Part shown: positions 1-7,423 of the stretch, piece after piece | Numbering within the stretch: position 1 is the stretch's first letter | Layout: every line of letters starts with the position of its first letter | Source of the DNA: Candidatus Stahliibacteriota bacterium | Lineage (GTDB): Bacteria > Hydrothermota > UBA3073 | Length of the DNA stretch: 20,844 nt | Direction of reading: 5' to 3' | Assembly (NCBI GenBank): GCA_030627085.1 | Contig: DAOUSS010000009.1 | Coordinates: forward strand, 1 to 20,844 | Made by a program: the position numbers and the translations under genes | The notes under the pieces: generated by a model | Told to the model about the DNA's origin: nothing | Databases searched by the model: none | Seen by the model: the letters and a program-made list of their open reading frames with translations, nothing else

Positions 1-43
1 ACCAGATCTCTACTTTTTGCACAGTCCGTTTAGGTTTGTTTTC

Positions 44-664
44 TTAAAGAGACACGGTTAGTGGGGAGAGTCTCTCTATAGTCTGTGCAATCCTGCCAGT
101 CACCTCCAAAACCGAGAGGAGTTCTTGCGGTTGTGTATCTTTTGCGCCTGCATTTCGCTTTAAGAGAGTTATCTTTTCCCCGCCTATAACTATTCCCTCT
201 CTGAGGAAGTCCTTAAGAGCAGTAAGATCATCCCGGGATATTGAGAGGATAAGGGATTTTGCCCTTTCAGGGCTGGAAGAGATTGCGGTAAACCGCTCGT
301 CTATTTCACTTACGCCAGTTTTTACACCCTCCTTTTGTTGCATAAGTCTTTTTGCATATATCTTTACAGGAAGTTGTGAGGATATTTTCATAGTGATTCT
401 CATATTTACCTTCGGCTCATTCTTTTTTCGCACAAACGATATATTTATCCCGTGATTTCCGTATTTACCTTTAAAAGAGGGAAGTTCGTTCTCCGTCATA
501 TATACATCACCGGGTATATATTTCCTCAACTCCAGAAGGTTTTCCTTTGCCTTTTTCATCAGCCTCTTGAAATTCCCCCTTACTATAAGTGGAACAATAA
601 TGAAAAGTAGAAAGGGAATCAGGACATTAAGAATGGTATTCCATATTTCTTTAAAATTTTTCAT
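44..664 (-). CDS. Hypothetical membrane-anchored protein, 206 aa
   Basis: I do not recognise the family. The protein opens with a hydrophobic stretch at about residues 11-29 (ILNVLIPFLLFIIVPLIVR), followed by the basic run NFKRLMKKAKENLLELRKY. This suggests a single N-terminal membrane anchor with a cytoplasmic soluble domain, by the positive-inside rule. The rest (about 50-206) is charged, has no cysteine, and shows no catalytic motif I can name. The ATG is 9 bases after the stop of the recombinase gene, so it is very likely the last visible gene of the asnS-xerC transcript. Only a weak AGG lies upstream. The close coupling to xerC is positional and says little about function. Confidence 0.7.
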   Translation of the reverse strand: MKNFKEIWNTILNVLIPFLLFIIVPLIVRGNFKRLMKKAKENLLELRKYIPGDVYMTENELPSFKGKYGNHGINISFVRKKNEPKVNMRITMKISSQLPVKIYAKRLMQQKEGVKTGVSEIDERFTAISSSPERAKSLILSISRDDLTALKDFLREGIVIGGEKITLLKRNAGAKDTQPQELLSVLEVTGRIAQTIERLSPLTVSL

Positions 665-673
665 ATAAACAGC

Positions 674-1537
674 CTATGCCCTCGGGTGTGCCTGTTTGTA
701 TATCTTTTTCAGTCTTTCAGGTGTGATATGCGTGTATATCTGTGTTGTGGATATCGAAGAGTGCCCGAGAAGTTCCTGAACTGTTCGAAGGTCACATCCT
801 CTGTCGAGGAGATGGGTGGCAAATGTGTGTCTAAGGGTATGAGGAGATGAGTGTGTAACATCCGCCACAGCCCTTATATACTTTCCAACTATCCTTTGAA
901 GACTTCTCTGTGAAAGCCTCTTTCCAAACTTGTTGAGTAAAAGGGGTGTATTCTTATTCCTTGAGGGTGAGAGATAATCTCGAATGGCATCTTTTGCCTT
1001 TCTTGTGAGTGGAAGGATCCTCTCCTTCCTCCCTTTTCCCATCACCCTGACCGTCTCATTTGCAAAATCTACGTCCTTTGTATTCAATGAGCAGATTTCA
1101 CTCGCTCTCATCCCTGTACCATAGATGAGTTCGATAATTACCCTGTCTCGTTTGGATAGGTTGTCGTCAAGCAGTTTATTCATTTCCTCAATGGAGAGAA
1201 AGGATGGGAGTTTGCGTTTTAGTTTTGGGTATTTTATGTCCACAGCAGGGTTTATATTGACTATGTTCTCCCGTACGAGGAACTTGAAGAAGGATTTAAG
1301 CGACGAGGTCTTCCTCGATATTGAACTGCGTTCATATCCATATCTTGCAAGGCTTCCGAGAAAATCCCGCACATTCCTTCTCGATATTCTCCTTACATTG
1401 GTGATCTTAGCGAACTCTCCCAGCCAATCTGCAAATTCTGTGAGGTCATTTCTATACGCCCGCAGGGTATGTTCCGATACATCTCTCTCATTCTTCAGGG
1501 AATAGAGAAATCTATTTACATAGGTTAAAATAGACAT
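674..1537 (-). CDS. xerC: Tyrosine recombinase, XerC/XerD family
   Basis: Site-specific recombinase that would resolve chromosome dimers at a dif site. At 287 aa it is normal Xer length. Residues about 1-90 are the SAM-like core-binding domain and about 108-280 the catalytic domain. The full active-site set is visible: R144 (in GTGMRASEI), K168 (in VMGKGRKER), H233 and R236 (in HTLRHTFATHLL), H259 (in ELLGHSSIS) and the nucleophile Y268 (in TTQIYTH). The C-terminus ends in HPRA, as in XerC and XerD; choosing between them is not possible from sequence, so the symbol is tentative. It lies downstream of asnS. The ATG at 1537 has no Shine-Dalgarno sequence; a 7-bp tandem array occupies that space. 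No phage or integron genes are adjacent, so a housekeeping role is more likely than an integrase. Confidence 0.93.
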   Translation of the reverse strand: MSILTYVNRFLYSLKNERDVSEHTLRAYRNDLTEFADWLGEFAKITNVRRISRRNVRDFLGSLARYGYERSSISRKTSSLKSFFKFLVRENIVNINPAVDIKYPKLKRKLPSFLSIEEMNKLLDDNLSKRDRVIIELIYGTGMRASEICSLNTKDVDFANETVRVMGKGRKERILPLTRKAKDAIRDYLSPSRNKNTPLLLNKFGKRLSQRSLQRIVGKYIRAVADVTHSSPHTLRHTFATHLLDRGCDLRTVQELLGHSSISTTQIYTHITPERLKKIYKQAHPRA

Positions 1538-1546
1538 AAGATATTA

Positions 1547-1612
1547 GGCATTGGGCAATCGTCAATTGTCAATAGTCATTAGTCTTTGGTCTGTGGTCTT
1601 TAGTCTATAGTC
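1547..1612 (-). repeat. 7-bp-periodic tandem array upstream of xerC
   Basis: Read on the minus strand this is ten consecutive heptamers. The first eight begin with GAC (consensus GACYANN) and the last two degrade to GCC. On the plus strand the GTC/GGC anchors start at 1547, 1554, 1561, 1568, 1575, 1582, 1589, 1596, 1603 and 1610, exactly 7 bases apart. The array fills nearly all the space between the asnS stop (1617) and the xerC ATG (1537). Confidence 0.85.
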
Positions 1613-1616
1613 TTAC

Positions 1617-2888
1617 TTATGGGTAAATTCTGTCTATAGTTCTGGGGAACGGTATGGTCTCTCTTACATGATGGACACCGCATATCCATGCAACTGTCCT
1701 TTCGAGCCCAAGACCAAAACCTGCATGGGGACAGGTTCCATATCTTCTAAGGTCAAGGTACCACTCATAGTGCTTTCTCGGCAGGTTATACTCGTCTATT
1801 CTCTCTTCAAGTTTGGCGAGGTCATCCTCCCTTTGTCCTCCTCCTATTATTTCCCCGTATCCTTCTGGCGCAAGCATGTCAAAATTCAAGGCGATTCTGT
1901 CATCCTGCGGGTTTCTTTTCATATAGAATGCCTTTATCTCGTGAGGATAACCAGTTACAAGGATAGGTTTTTCAAACATATTTGAAAGTTTGGTCTCTTC
2001 TGGAGCGCCAAAATCACCTCCCCAATCCATATCTACAAGATTCACTGCCTCGGTATATGTAATACTCCCAAAAGGGTTTTTTATTTTTTTAAGTAGTTTT
2101 GTATCCCTTTCGAGGATTTCCAATTCCAGACTATTCTTATCAAGAACAGAAGCCACAATATATTCAACAAGTCCTTCCGCAAGTTTCATAACATCTTCAA
2201 GTGTTGCATATGCCACCTCTGGTTCCACCTGCCAGAACTCTGTCAGATGCCTTCTTGTCTTTGACTTTTCTGCCCTAAAAGAGGGTCCAAAACAGTAAAC
2301 TCTGCCAAGCGCCATACATCCCGCTTCCATATACAACTGTCCGGATTGGGATAGATATGCCTTTGTATCAAAATAGGGAACCTCAAAGAGAGTGGTTGTA
2401 CTCTCGCAGGCAGATGGGGTGAGCAGTGGTGCATCAAGTCTTACAAATCCTTTTGAATCAAAGAAATCACAGATTGCCTTTATACAGGTTGACCTTATCC
2501 TCATCACTGCGAGCGGTTTTCTTGAACGAAGCCACAGATGTCTGCGCTCCATAAGAAACTCTATGCCGTGCTCTTTCAGTGATATGGGATAATCTTCCGC
2601 AAAGGAGACAACAACTATATTTTCAAAGGACAGTTCATAACCCCCTGGAGCCCTTTCATCCTTATATGCCCTACCTGTAATAATAACTGAGGATTCATAT
2701 GGTATGGTATCACAAAGCCCGAATACATCTTCTGAAACCTTACCCTGTGATACTACAACCTGGACAATCCCCGTTCCATCCCTTATCAGTAGGAATACAA
2801 TCTTACCACTGGAGCGTCGGTTGTATACCCACCCCTTGATGGTAACCTCTTCTCCCTCATATTTATACAGATCTTTTATGTAGCACAT
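1617..2888 (-). CDS. asnS: Asparaginyl-tRNA synthetase
   Basis: Class IIb aminoacyl-tRNA synthetase that charges tRNA-Asn with asparagine in the cytoplasm. The N-terminal OB-fold anticodon-binding domain spans about residues 13-98 (VTIKGWVYNRRSSGKIVFLL). Motif 1 lies around 131-157, motif 2 is FRAEKSKTRRHLTEF at 204-218, and motif 3 is GFGLGLERTV at 390-399 with the ATP-contacting Arg397. The C-terminal ETIPFPRTIDRIYP resembles the end of bacterial AsnS rather than AspS. Length (423 aa) is normal. It starts 24 bases after the GWxTD gene with only a weak AGG as ribosome-binding signal. A direct AsnS implies that Asn-tRNA need not be made only by transamidation. Confidence 0.96.
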   Translation of the reverse strand: MCYIKDLYKYEGEEVTIKGWVYNRRSSGKIVFLLIRDGTGIVQVVVSQGKVSEDVFGLCDTIPYESSVIITGRAYKDERAPGGYELSFENIVVVSFAEDYPISLKEHGIEFLMERRHLWLRSRKPLAVMRIRSTCIKAICDFFDSKGFVRLDAPLLTPSACESTTTLFEVPYFDTKAYLSQSGQLYMEAGCMALGRVYCFGPSFRAEKSKTRRHLTEFWQVEPEVAYATLEDVMKLAEGLVEYIVASVLDKNSLELEILERDTKLLKKIKNPFGSITYTEAVNLVDMDWGGDFGAPEETKLSNMFEKPILVTGYPHEIKAFYMKRNPQDDRIALNFDMLAPEGYGEIIGGGQREDDLAKLEERIDEYNLPRKHYEWYLDLRRYGTCPHAGFGLGLERTVAWICGVHHVRETIPFPRTIDRIYP

Positions 2889-2912
2889 ATGCCTGTTTGA
2901 GTATAATGAGCT

Positions 2913-4025
2913 TTATCTTCTCTTTGGATTCCAGTTTTCAGGGTATGTAAGTTCGTAGTAACCGAGCCCGTGCATATCGTAGAATACAAATTTCTCGTTT
3001 GTTGCATAGTAATACCATACCTCATATGCCCAGGAATCCAGTTCAAACGGATGCCTTTCTATCTCATCAGGTCTTCCCATAACCAGCCACACCCTTCCCA
3101 TATCCATTTGCCAACCCCCGAGATACCTGTCCGCGTATTCTATTCTTGCCATATACTCGTCTTCCAGCTCGTTTTTCGCTGTTTCAGGAGTGGGGTCTCT
3201 TACCTTCCAGAATGCTCGCCACACACTATCTCTATCCTCAGGCCTTGCCGAAAGAAGTGTATCCAGTTCAGCGTTATTATTTGTCAGATATGCCAGTGCC
3301 TTCACCCTGTTTTTATACAATTTTTCATTCGTAAACACTGTTCTTGCAATAAAGAGGGTATCCATTCTTATGAATCTTTCCTCTCCGCTTTGAAGGATTG
3401 CAGATACAAAGGCGCTCTTACCAGATAATGTGTCCAATGCAGGTTCTATCCTGATGGGAGTTATGCCAGGAGTGATGTCAGTGCTATCCGTGTAATTCTC
3501 AAGGGTGAAATACAATATTGCGTCTCTATCAGAGTATACCTCAAAACAGTATGAAATTCCATTGATATTGGTGACAGTATTACTGCTGATCAACCTTTCA
3601 TATTTTCTAGGTATCATACTTGATATTGAAAAGGCAGATAGAGTATCTATAGAAATTGTGCTTTCTTCCGCCGTGCTCTTTTGCGAGTTCAAGTCAGAGA
3701 CAATAATGGTCATCTCGTACCTACCAGACAATATATCCACCCCGACTGTATCAAAGAATGTTCTGCTTGTCCCATATTCCAATCCTCTACACTTTCTCAT
3801 CCACACATCTCCTTTCTCCTTGTTTTCTTTCTTTAATGTGACGGACACGGAATATACAGCAGTGAAAGTTTCACCCTCCTTTATGAATGTAAGTCCTTCA
3901 CTCTCTGTCTCAAGAAATACACGGAGTTCCAATCCCCTATCGCCCTTGAAAATCCCGGGAGTATATACAAAATCAATACCGGGAAGGGTAAGCACTGTTA
4001 GAAGTATCGTGAAAAACGCATGCAT
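2913..4025 (-). CDS. GWxTD-domain exported protein
   Basis: Residues 1-18 (MHAFFTILLTVLTLPGID) look like a short signal peptide. The middle (about 25-230) reads as beta-rich sandwich sequence without catalytic motifs. The C-terminal part matches the GWxTD domain: an acidic DEYMARIEYADRYL helix followed by GWQMDMGRVWLVMGRPDEIE at 304-323, then aromatic-rich WAYEVWYYY and KFVFYD strands. In the family the motif is usually GWxTD with GRIYILYGPPDEI; here Thr is replaced by Met. Function in this family is unknown; members are typical of Bacteroidetes/Fibrobacteres-like and candidate phyla. It is first in an apparent operon with asnS and xerC, under the promoter at 4120-4148. No clear ribosome-binding site precedes the ATG. 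Confidence 0.82.
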   Translation of the reverse strand: MHAFFTILLTVLTLPGIDFVYTPGIFKGDRGLELRVFLETESEGLTFIKEGETFTAVYSVSVTLKKENKEKGDVWMRKCRGLEYGTSRTFFDTVGVDILSGRYEMTIIVSDLNSQKSTAEESTISIDTLSAFSISSMIPRKYERLISSNTVTNINGISYCFEVYSDRDAILYFTLENYTDSTDITPGITPIRIEPALDTLSGKSAFVSAILQSGEERFIRMDTLFIARTVFTNEKLYKNRVKALAYLTNNNAELDTLLSARPEDRDSVWRAFWKVRDPTPETAKNELEDEYMARIEYADRYLGGWQMDMGRVWLVMGRPDEIERHPFELDSWAYEVWYYYATNEKFVFYDMHGLGYYELTYPENWNPKRR

Positions 4026-4119
4026 GTACTATTATTAACGTAACTTCAGCTCTGCTGTAAATTCACTGTATTCTCTAAATAATGATTTAATCCTAAAGCT
4101 TTTATAATCACCTATTTTA

Positions 4120-4148
4120 ATTATAGCACATTTTTCCCGGAATTGCAA
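4120..4148 (-). promoter_or_regulatory. Sigma-70 promoter of the GWxTD-asnS-xerC operon
   Basis: On the minus strand: -35 TTGCAA (4143-4148), a 17-base spacer ending TGTGC, and -10 TATAAT (4120-4125). A T7-C-A7 tract (minus strand; 4152-4166) sits just upstream of the -35 and could act as an UP element. Transcription would start near 4113, about 88 bases before the ATG. Confidence 0.75.
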
Positions 4149-4214
4149 GAATTTTTTTGAAAAAAACCAGAGACGAGATATTAGTAAGGAGTGTCTTGTA
4201 TAAAGAGGAGGGCG

Positions 4215-5315
4215 TCAAACAGTAAGGAGGTTTGCAATAAACTGAACTCCAAAGAAGCTGCCTGCAAGTCCTGCTATTATTAAAAACAGGATGATCAACT
4301 TTCCCCAGTCCTGTGCCTTTATGCTGCCAAGAAGCACAGGCTCTTTTGAGAGATAAGCAGATGCGGCATACAATTCTTCACCTATAATTGTATAGTCGCA
4401 TGCAGTAACAAAGAAGGGCAACTGCGTTACTGAGTCAGTACCTGCTATCTGGACTGCACCCGTCATATTTCCTGTCTCTGCCAAAAGGAGTGACTCTGCC
4501 CAGAACATCCCCAAAAAAAGGTTAGTTGCTGGTTTTTCCCTCATCATTATTCCATCAACGGCAGCAGCGTAGGCAAATTGACTCTGTGTAACAAAAAATA
4601 CATTATCTTCATTAAAGGCATCCGGCCGACCTGCCTCCATATATCCTTCTTTTGTGACCTGTCTTGCAACCATATATACGATTGGGTCTCTGTTGGGGAC
4701 TATAAGAGGAGTATCGTACTCTGCTACCTTCTTTGCAACCCTTTGAAGTATATTTATTGACGCAATAGTAGCAACATCAGACATAGATGAAAGTCCTGGC
4801 ACATATAGAACAGCCCTGCCCATTTCGGTTGCCCTGCCAACTGCCTCATCGAGTGCATCGAGTCCTGCTATCTTTCTTACAGACAGTTCCCTCCCCTTTC
4901 TGGCAGTAGTCACGAAGTATATTAGAACTGCCATAAAGATTGCAACTGCTACCAGGGTATTTATCTTGCCTGTATTGAACCATTGGTAGAACGCCACTGC
5001 TGGGAGAGATGAGGGGGAAAATTCAGTATACTCAAGACTCTTGCTGCGACCCCTTATGCGATAAAAATATTCTCTTTCATTCTCTATACCACTCATATCC
5101 CTGAATCTGGATATTCCCCTTCCGACATATCCGACCATAGTAAATCCCGTATCCGGTGATTCACTTCTCCATATCTCATAGCCTCCTAGCAGAGAATCGT
5201 CTACCGGGAGAGTCCATTCAATCGTTATGCATCCACCAGCATCATTCGGCGTGTCGTATGCATGCACATCAAAGGGGGATGATATGGATATGAGTAGATT
5301 CAATATATATATCAT
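4215..5315 (-). CDS. Fibronectin type III plus two-membrane-segment protein (DUF6754-like)
   Basis: A short signal-like N-terminus (MIYILNLLISISSPFDVHA) is followed by an FN3-like domain at about 20-105, with ITIEWTLP, GGYEIWRSE and REYFYRIRG giving the usual strand pattern. A membrane segment lies at about 119-137 (TLVAVAIFMAVLIYFVTTA). A soluble domain at about 140-335 contains LDEAVGRATEMGRAVLYVPG and TPLIVPNRDP, and a second membrane segment lies at about 338-358. The 140-335 part resembles what I recall as DUF6754; function is unknown and the family name is from memory. The order implies an exported FN3 domain with the central domain on the cytoplasmic side. A perfect promoter ends so close to the ATG that the message should be almost leaderless. 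Confidence 0.75.
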   Translation of the reverse strand: MIYILNLLISISSPFDVHAYDTPNDAGGCITIEWTLPVDDSLLGGYEIWRSESPDTGFTMVGYVGRGISRFRDMSGIENEREYFYRIRGRSKSLEYTEFSPSSLPAVAFYQWFNTGKINTLVAVAIFMAVLIYFVTTARKGRELSVRKIAGLDALDEAVGRATEMGRAVLYVPGLSSMSDVATIASINILQRVAKKVAEYDTPLIVPNRDPIVYMVARQVTKEGYMEAGRPDAFNEDNVFFVTQSQFAYAAAVDGIMMREKPATNLFLGMFWAESLLLAETGNMTGAVQIAGTDSVTQLPFFVTACDYTIIGEELYAASAYLSKEPVLLGSIKAQDWGKLIILFLIIAGLAGSFFGVQFIANLLTV

Positions 5316-5323
5316 ATGCTGAC

Positions 5324-5352
5324 ATTATAGCACATTTTTATATGGATGTCAA
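5324..5352 (-). promoter_or_regulatory. Consensus sigma-70 promoter of the FN3 protein gene
   Basis: Minus strand: TTGACA (5347-5352), 17-base spacer ending TGTGC, TATAAT (5324-5329). Both hexamers are perfect. The predicted start site is about 5317, only two or so bases before the ATG at 5315. The 16-base stretch AAAAATGTGCTATAAT is identical to the promoter at 4120-4148. Confidence 0.85.
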
Positions 5353-5377
5353 GAAAAATTTCACCACAAAGATTTAT

Positions 5378-5407
5378 CCCGTGTAATAATGCTTCGTATT
5401 ACACGGG
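5378..5407. repeat. Perfect 11-bp inverted repeat (hairpin)
   Basis: CCCGTGTAATA at 5378-5388 is the exact reverse complement of 5397-5407, with an 8-base loop. It sits 26 bases upstream of the FN3-gene promoter, so it may insulate that promoter from read-through from the orphan gene at 5558. The U-run after it is poor, so a terminator role is uncertain. It lies inside a 46-base stretch flanked by CAAAG direct repeats. Confidence 0.7.
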
Positions 5408-5557
5408 ACAGGCAAAGTCACGAAGTCTACAAAGTATTGGTTATCAGTTATCTGTCCATACGGATCCTGTGATAATCCGTGATCCGCCACCCCGCCATCG
5501 GTGAGGTACTGCCAGAGGCGGTATAGTCCGTTGCGATCAAGAAAAAAGTTTACGCCA

Positions 5558-6244
5558 TCAGCACTTCTCCAGAATTCTCTCGGCTAAGAGCCGACGGCGC
5601 CGGGCGGTCTTATCGTCCTTTGAGGATCGCCTTAAGTATCGCTCACATACCGGCGAGGCATATCGCATTTCCTCAATGGCAGACGGGAGATCGATCTCGC
5701 TCAGTGCAAGGAGTGTGTAATAAAAAGGGAAGCGCCTCCATCTACCATTACCATCGCGATGTAACTTCAATGTCTTCATTCCCGCTGCCAGTCGGCGTTC
5801 GGCGTCTTCAAGCCCTCCCACTACCAGATGACGCCAGAGTGAACAAGTGCACGTTCCACAACAATACATTCCGGGCGTAGAGTTGCCCGTCTCCGACCGT
5901 GTCAATGCATTCATCATCCCGCGACTTGCGCGGTTCAGGGCATTTTGAACGGCGACAATGGATACATCCAAGAGAATCAACGCCCGGCAGGCCTCTTCTC
6001 CAAGGATGTGGCGAATCGCAGCTTGTGACCGAAGCCTTTCTCCGGTAAAAACCCTTACACCTTCATTAAGGTCATTCTCGGTCGGAGCAAACATGTCGGC
6101 ATACGAGCCGGGTCTGCCCTGCCGTCCGGCGATCCATTTTGCAGTTTCTTCTCTTTGAGACTTCGACAAGGACCGTCCGCAGAAAAACGCCTCGTTCACC
6201 GCATCGAGCGTAGAGGCTAAACTATTGGAATTAACTATCTTCAT
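5558..6244 (-). CDS. GC-rich orphan protein with CCxxCxC cluster, 228 aa
   Basis: I do not recognise this family. The gene has a good ribosome-binding site (AGGGAG, 5 bases before the ATG). By eye its GC content is above 50%, clearly higher than its neighbours. The protein is soluble, Arg-rich and probably mostly helical. A tight cysteine cluster, CCGTCTC at 128-134 (C128, C129, C132, C134), is followed by W137 and H139. Further cysteines occur at 22, 86, 200 and 228. After the cluster come helical repeats such as GGLEDAERRLAAGMKTL and FPFYYTLLALSEIDLPSAI, which vaguely recall alpha/alpha-toroid proteins; that is weak. Composition, isolation between a decayed transposase-like remnant and an inserted hairpin, and lack of operon partners suggest horizontal acquisition. 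Metal or Fe-S binding by the cluster is only an inference. Confidence 0.72.
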   Translation of the reverse strand: MKIVNSNSLASTLDAVNEAFFCGRSLSKSQREETAKWIAGRQGRPGSYADMFAPTENDLNEGVRVFTGERLRSQAAIRHILGEEACRALILLDVSIVAVQNALNRASRGMMNALTRSETGNSTPGMYCCGTCTCSLWRHLVVGGLEDAERRLAAGMKTLKLHRDGNGRWRRFPFYYTLLALSEIDLPSAIEEMRYASPVCERYLRRSSKDDKTARRRRLLAERILEKC

Positions 6245-6271
6245 AAGTGCTCCCTTTTTAGCCCTTGATGG

Positions 6272-6304
6272 GGAAAAACGAGGTCAGGCTGAAAAATAGA
6301 AATA
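6272..6304 (-). repeat. Dispersed repeat, copy A
   Basis: This copy shares GGTCAGG and CTGAAAAATAGAAAT (plus strand) with copy B at 14962-15010, in the same orientation. Copy B carries 17 extra bases between the two blocks. It lies between the transposase-like remnant and the ribosome-binding site of the orphan gene at 5558-6244. Confidence 0.65.
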
Positions 6305-6339
6305 ACTACAATTGCAACTTGAATTTGGGCTTGAAATTT

Positions 6340-6378
6340 TTATCTTGTTGGATATTCTATTCTCGGCATTCTCGCCAT
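6340..6378 (-). pseudogene. N-terminal stub of a REP-associated (Y1) transposase-like gene
   Basis: The minus strand encodes MARMPRIEYPTR and then a stop. MARxxRIEYP is the characteristic beginning of REP-associated tyrosine transposases (Y1_Tnp), which normally continue about another 150-250 residues including a HUH-type motif. Nothing of the remainder is visible. Copy A of a dispersed repeat follows about 35 bases downstream. This fits an internally deleted element, but ten residues are little evidence and chance is possible. Confidence 0.4.
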
Positions 6379-6480
6379 CGTTACATATTAAATCGTTCTA
6401 TTTCCAATATCTCAAAATAATTTCTGGTTTCCAATTTGACACCAGTGCCCTTTTGTGGAAGCAATCATATGCTGTATTGA

Positions 6481-7422
6481 TTATCTCTTTTTGTTTTTAT
6501 TACTGAAATTAAATAATTTTGGGGATTTGAATCCTATTAGAAATTGTCTAATTCTTCTTTTTGCCAATTTTACATATTCTTCATCTATATCATATCCCAC
6601 ATAATGGCGTCCAGTCTTTATTGCCGCTATTGCAGCTTGTCCACTACCAATAAATGGGTCTAAAACAACATCTTCTTCAAAAGTGTAAAGTTGAATTAGC
6701 CTATAAGGCAAGTCTATCGGGAAAGGTGCAGGGTGTCCAACTTTATGAGCAGGTTCTGCTGAAAATGTCCATACACTTTTAGTAAATTCAAGAAATTCTT
6801 CTTTAGATATGGTGTTTTTCCTCTTATTGTTATTTTCCCTACCAAATGCGCCTTTTGAAAAAACTAAAATATATTCATGAATATCTCGTAAAGTTGGGTT
6901 AGTGGCTGAAAGCCAGCTTCCCCATGCCGTGGATGGGCTTGCACTTGAAGCTTTATTCCATATAATCTCGCCCCTCATCAAAAATCCTAAGTCAAGCATA
7001 TCTTTCACTATAAATGCATGGAGAGGTATATACGGTTTCCTACCCAAATTTGCAACATTAATGCACGCTCTACCTCCTGGAACAAGTACTCTATAGACTT
7101 CTTTCCAAACATTCTTTAAAAAACCCAAGTATTCTTCGAGTGTAAGATCCTCATCGTACTCTTTTCCCACATTATAAGGTGGTGAGGTTACCATCAGATG
7201 GACGCTATTATCTGGCAGTTCTTTCATCTTTTCGGAGGATTTGCAAAAGATTTTGTCTAAGAACTGGGGGGGAATGGGATTTTCTACATATTTGACTTTC
7301 TGCTCCTTTGGTAACCCACGATATAATTTGCTTCTGTAAAAGGATGTAGAATCATGGTTAATTCTACCAGGAGTGCCAAAGGAGCTTGTTTGGGTCCCTC
7401 TATTTCTTCGATTGGTTTTCAC
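6481..7422 (-). CDS. Type II DNA methyltransferase, beta-class, SPPY type
   Basis: Transfers methyl from S-adenosylmethionine to an exocyclic amino group (N4-cytosine or N6-adenine) in DNA, protecting sites from the adjacent nuclease. Catalytic motif IV is TSPPYN at 79-84. The SAM-binding motif I is DPFIGSG at 255-261, preceded by the motif X region (HPAPFPIDLPYRLIQLYT, 230-247). The order IV, recognition region, X, I is the beta class. SPPY favours N4-cytosine but does not exclude N6-adenine. The N-terminal SSFGTPGRINHDSTSFY segment recurs in this family. The gene starts with GTG at 7422, one base after the nuclease stop. A GGAGGGAGG ribosome-binding site (about 7429-7437) lies inside the end of the nuclease gene, indicating translational coupling. 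Confidence 0.9.
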   Translation of the reverse strand: MKTNRRNRGTQTSSFGTPGRINHDSTSFYRSKLYRGLPKEQKVKYVENPIPPQFLDKIFCKSSEKMKELPDNSVHLMVTSPPYNVGKEYDEDLTLEEYLGFLKNVWKEVYRVLVPGGRACINVANLGRKPYIPLHAFIVKDMLDLGFLMRGEIIWNKASSASPSTAWGSWLSATNPTLRDIHEYILVFSKGAFGRENNNKRKNTISKEEFLEFTKSVWTFSAEPAHKVGHPAPFPIDLPYRLIQLYTFEEDVVLDPFIGSGQAAIAAIKTGRHYVGYDIDEEYVKLAKRRIRQFLIGFKSPKLFNFSNKNKKR

Positions 7423-7423
7423 T

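Noticed and set aside
1..22. Minus-strand GTG followed by an open frame (QKVEIW) running off the window edge
   Set aside because: Only seven codons are visible and there is no clear ribosome-binding site, so a downstream gene cannot be claimed.
5460..5557. GC-rich stretch with CCGCC/GGCGG and ACGGAT/ATCCGT pairings and a protein-like minus-strand reading
   Set aside because: Pairings are short and competing, and the reading has no start signal or recognisable family; it may be decayed sequence related to the orphan gene but this cannot be supported.
6424..6445. CTGGT/ACCAG hairpin downstream of the methyltransferase
   Set aside because: Five-base-pair stem with a 12-base loop and an interrupted T-run; too weak to call a terminator.
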